A DNA stretch of 64,000 bases, from positions 1 to 64,000 of the forward strand of contig JAUNNN010000002.1 of the NCBI GenBank assembly GCA_030531435.1, in the 5' to 3' direction. Within the stretch, counting starts at the first letter, position 1. Each line of letters starts with the position of its first letter. The stretch is from Lachnospiraceae bacterium (lineage in GTDB: Bacteria > Bacillota > Clostridia > Lachnospirales > Lachnospiraceae). The notes under the pieces were generated by a model. It did not search any database. It was not told the DNA's origin and saw only the letters and a list, made by a program, of their open reading frames with translations. Below are positions 62,750 through 64,000 of the stretch, one piece after another. A program made the position numbers and the translations under genes.

Positions 62750-64000
62750 TATCAAAATCGTCTAAAATCAAACGAATAACTCTATTCTGTCCCTTTGAGA
62801 AGTCTTTCTGAAGCTGAAGCTTTCTCATTTCCATTCGTACCTTTGGTGTACTAATAAGCCACTCAATAGTAGAAATAATTGTTGTATCATCAGTTTCAGT
62901 ACCAATTCCAAGGTTAATAAATCCGTTCTGAATACCTGCAAATACATGCTCTGCTTCCCTTGGATTCTGAGCTAAAACTACAGATGGAACACCCATGCTT
63001 GCAAGCTCATAAACTGTTCTTCCCTGAGAAGTAACTGCAAGATCCATCGAACTCATATATGCACTTACTCTCTTTGCGTCATTATGTATGAAAATATTGT
63101 TTTCTTCATCAGTAACAATCTTATCTTTATGTCTGTATGCAAATCCAATAAGGAAATGGAAATTAATATCTTTATGATCTGCATGAAGTTTTTTACAAAT
63201 TGAGTACAAACGTCCTGTTAAATCTGAAGGGTCAGCCCCGCCAAAAATAATCATCACATTTTCTACAGTCTCTGAAAATTCCTTTGGATTCTCTTCAAGG
63301 AACTCATCCCTTATGCAGAAATATTTTGATCCATAGTATTCGTTGCTAAGTCTTTCACCCTTTTCATAAAGAGCATTAATTACTGCATCTGCATATTTTG
63401 CCCCTGGTCCTACATCTTCAAAGTTAACAACTCTTCCAGCATTTCTTGTACATATACTCATATACTCTTCTGTAGTATCAAGTATGTCGTTTACAATGAT
63501 GTCTGGCTTCTCTTTTACAAGAACATCTTCAAACTCTCTTTCATTATCAACTGTTACAAGCTTGAAGTTAGATTCCTTAACCTTATCAATACCGATGTCA
63601 CTTCCAGAATCAAGAACAAATAACAGCTCATGGCCTGTAAGCTTATATGCAAGAGTAAGACATCTGTATACATGTCCCATTCCAATCTGCATCTTACCAA
63701 CAGTTCTGAAAATAATTTTCTTTCTGTTAAGTATATTCTCACAAAGTACCCAATCAGAATATGTATCAATATCAACTGCCTCATCTTCTGATATTTCAAA
63801 GATACTTACATTACTTCCGATACGGCCATCTTCCTTAACACACTCACGCTTTGTAATTAAAAATCCACCTGTTTCAAGGTAATTTGCTGGAAGCTCCTGA
63901 GAATTTAATCTTTTCTCATAATTCTTTACAATCTTTCCATCCTTTACGCCCCATGAAAGATGAGGCTTATTCATTGCTGAAATAACTGTATCAAATTCAG
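62736..64000 (-). CDS. CMP-sugar synthetase fused to PseG-like glycosyltransferase, 5' end beyond window
   Basis: The open frame runs through the window edge: sequence before the ATG at 63974 continues in frame as EFDTVISA, so the gene starts upstream. Residues up to about 80 of the visible part are the C-terminal half of a CMP-sialic acid synthetase (ETGGFLITKRECVKEDGRIGSNVSIFEISEDEAVDIDT). The rest is PseG-like: RTVGKMQIGMGHVYRCLTLAYKL, MIIFGGADPSDLTGRL and SQGRTVYELASMGVPSVVLAQNPREAEH. PseG releases UDP from an activated 2,4-diacetamido sugar in pseudaminic acid synthesis. The fusion links two steps of a nonulosonic acid path, but its exact sugar is unknown. Confidence 0.88.
   Translation of the reverse strand, partial: EFDTVISAMNKPHLSWGVKDGKIVKNYEKRLNSQELPANYLETGGFLITKRECVKEDGRIGSNVSIFEISEDEAVDIDTYSDWVLCENILNRKKIIFRTVGKMQIGMGHVYRCLTLAYKLTGHELLFVLDSGSDIGIDKVKESNFKLVTVDNEREFEDVLVKEKPDIIVNDILDTTEEYMSICTRNAGRVVNFEDVGPGAKYADAVINALYEKGERLSNEYYGSKYFCIRDEFLEENPKEFSETVENVMIIFGGADPSDLTGRLYSICKKLHADHKDINFHFLIGFAYRHKDKIVTDEENNIFIHNDAKRVSAYMSSMDLAVTSQGRTVYELASMGVPSVVLAQNPREAEHVFAGIQNGFINLGIGTETDDTTIISTIEWLISTPKVRMEMRKLQLQKDFSKGQNRVIRLILDDFDNDER

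Overview
The window looks like a chromosomal piece of a low-GC Firmicute, most likely a Clostridia member of the Lachnospiraceae type. That placement is inferred from the AT-rich sequence, strong AGGAGG-type ribosome binding sites, TTGNNN-17-TATANT promoters and the kinds of proteins present; the genus cannot be read from the sequence. Almost every gene lies on the minus strand, so transcription runs from high to low coordinates. No tRNA, rRNA, insertion sequence, phage gene or CRISPR array was seen.

Right to left: (1) 64000-48457 is a tightly packed minus-strand unit for a decorated surface glycan. It holds a CMP-sugar synthetase/PseG-like fusion cut by the window edge, three GT4 and two GT2 glycosyltransferases, an initiating phosphoglycosyl transferase, a deoxysugar cassette (NDP-hexose 2,3-dehydratase, Gfo/Idh 3-ketoreductase candidate, DegT aminotransferase, FdtA-type ketoisomerase), a Wzx-like flippase and membrane proteins. 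(2) 46635-48497 is the only plus-strand gene, a large membrane protein fired from a promoter whose -10 box overlaps that of the divergent unit. (3) 46552-36608 encodes a UDP-sugar dehydrogenase, a YdjC/ChbG deacetylase, a series of large polytopic membrane proteins (YfhO-like and GT-C-like, one split by an in-frame TAG) and a CpsE-like initiating transferase, closed by a 14-bp hairpin. (4) 36428-4092 is a roughly 32-kb run of closely spaced genes starting at a clear promoter before rmlB. It holds rmlB, rmlA, a GH25 lysozyme-like surface protein, rmlC, a Wzm/Wzt polysaccharide ABC exporter, a methyltransferase fused to a kinase-like region, large GT2 enzymes, phosphoglucomutase, a GT87-like protein, GtrA, an SGNH lipoprotein, a third initiating transferase, glmS, a ClpX homologue, an MBOAT/DltD-like O-acylation pair, a CPBP protease, two RimK-like ATP-grasp enzymes, a DUF2752 protein and a zinc-ribbon protein, ending at a strong terminator. 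(5) 4014-1285 holds small zinc-ribbon/DUF2752 membrane proteins, a GT2 and an rRNA-type methyltransferase. (6) 1159-1 is the start of the S10 ribosomal protein operon (promoter, about 270-nt structured leader, rpsJ, start of rplC).

Together the genes supply sugar precursors (GlmS, phosphoglucomutase, Rml enzymes, UDP-sugar dehydrogenase, deoxysugar and nonulosonate-type enzymes), start chains on a lipid carrier (three initiating transferases), elongate and cap them, export them (Wzm/Wzt and Wzx-like routes) and decorate them outside the cell (MBOAT/DltD-like, SGNH esterase, membrane GT-C candidates). The most notable points are a WbdD-like capping fusion beside an ABC exporter whose ATPase carries a carbohydrate-binding-type tail, an antibiotic-style 2,6-dideoxysugar cassette, a large membrane protein interrupted by one TAG, a fused divergent promoter pair, and a ClpX homologue inside the glycan operon.
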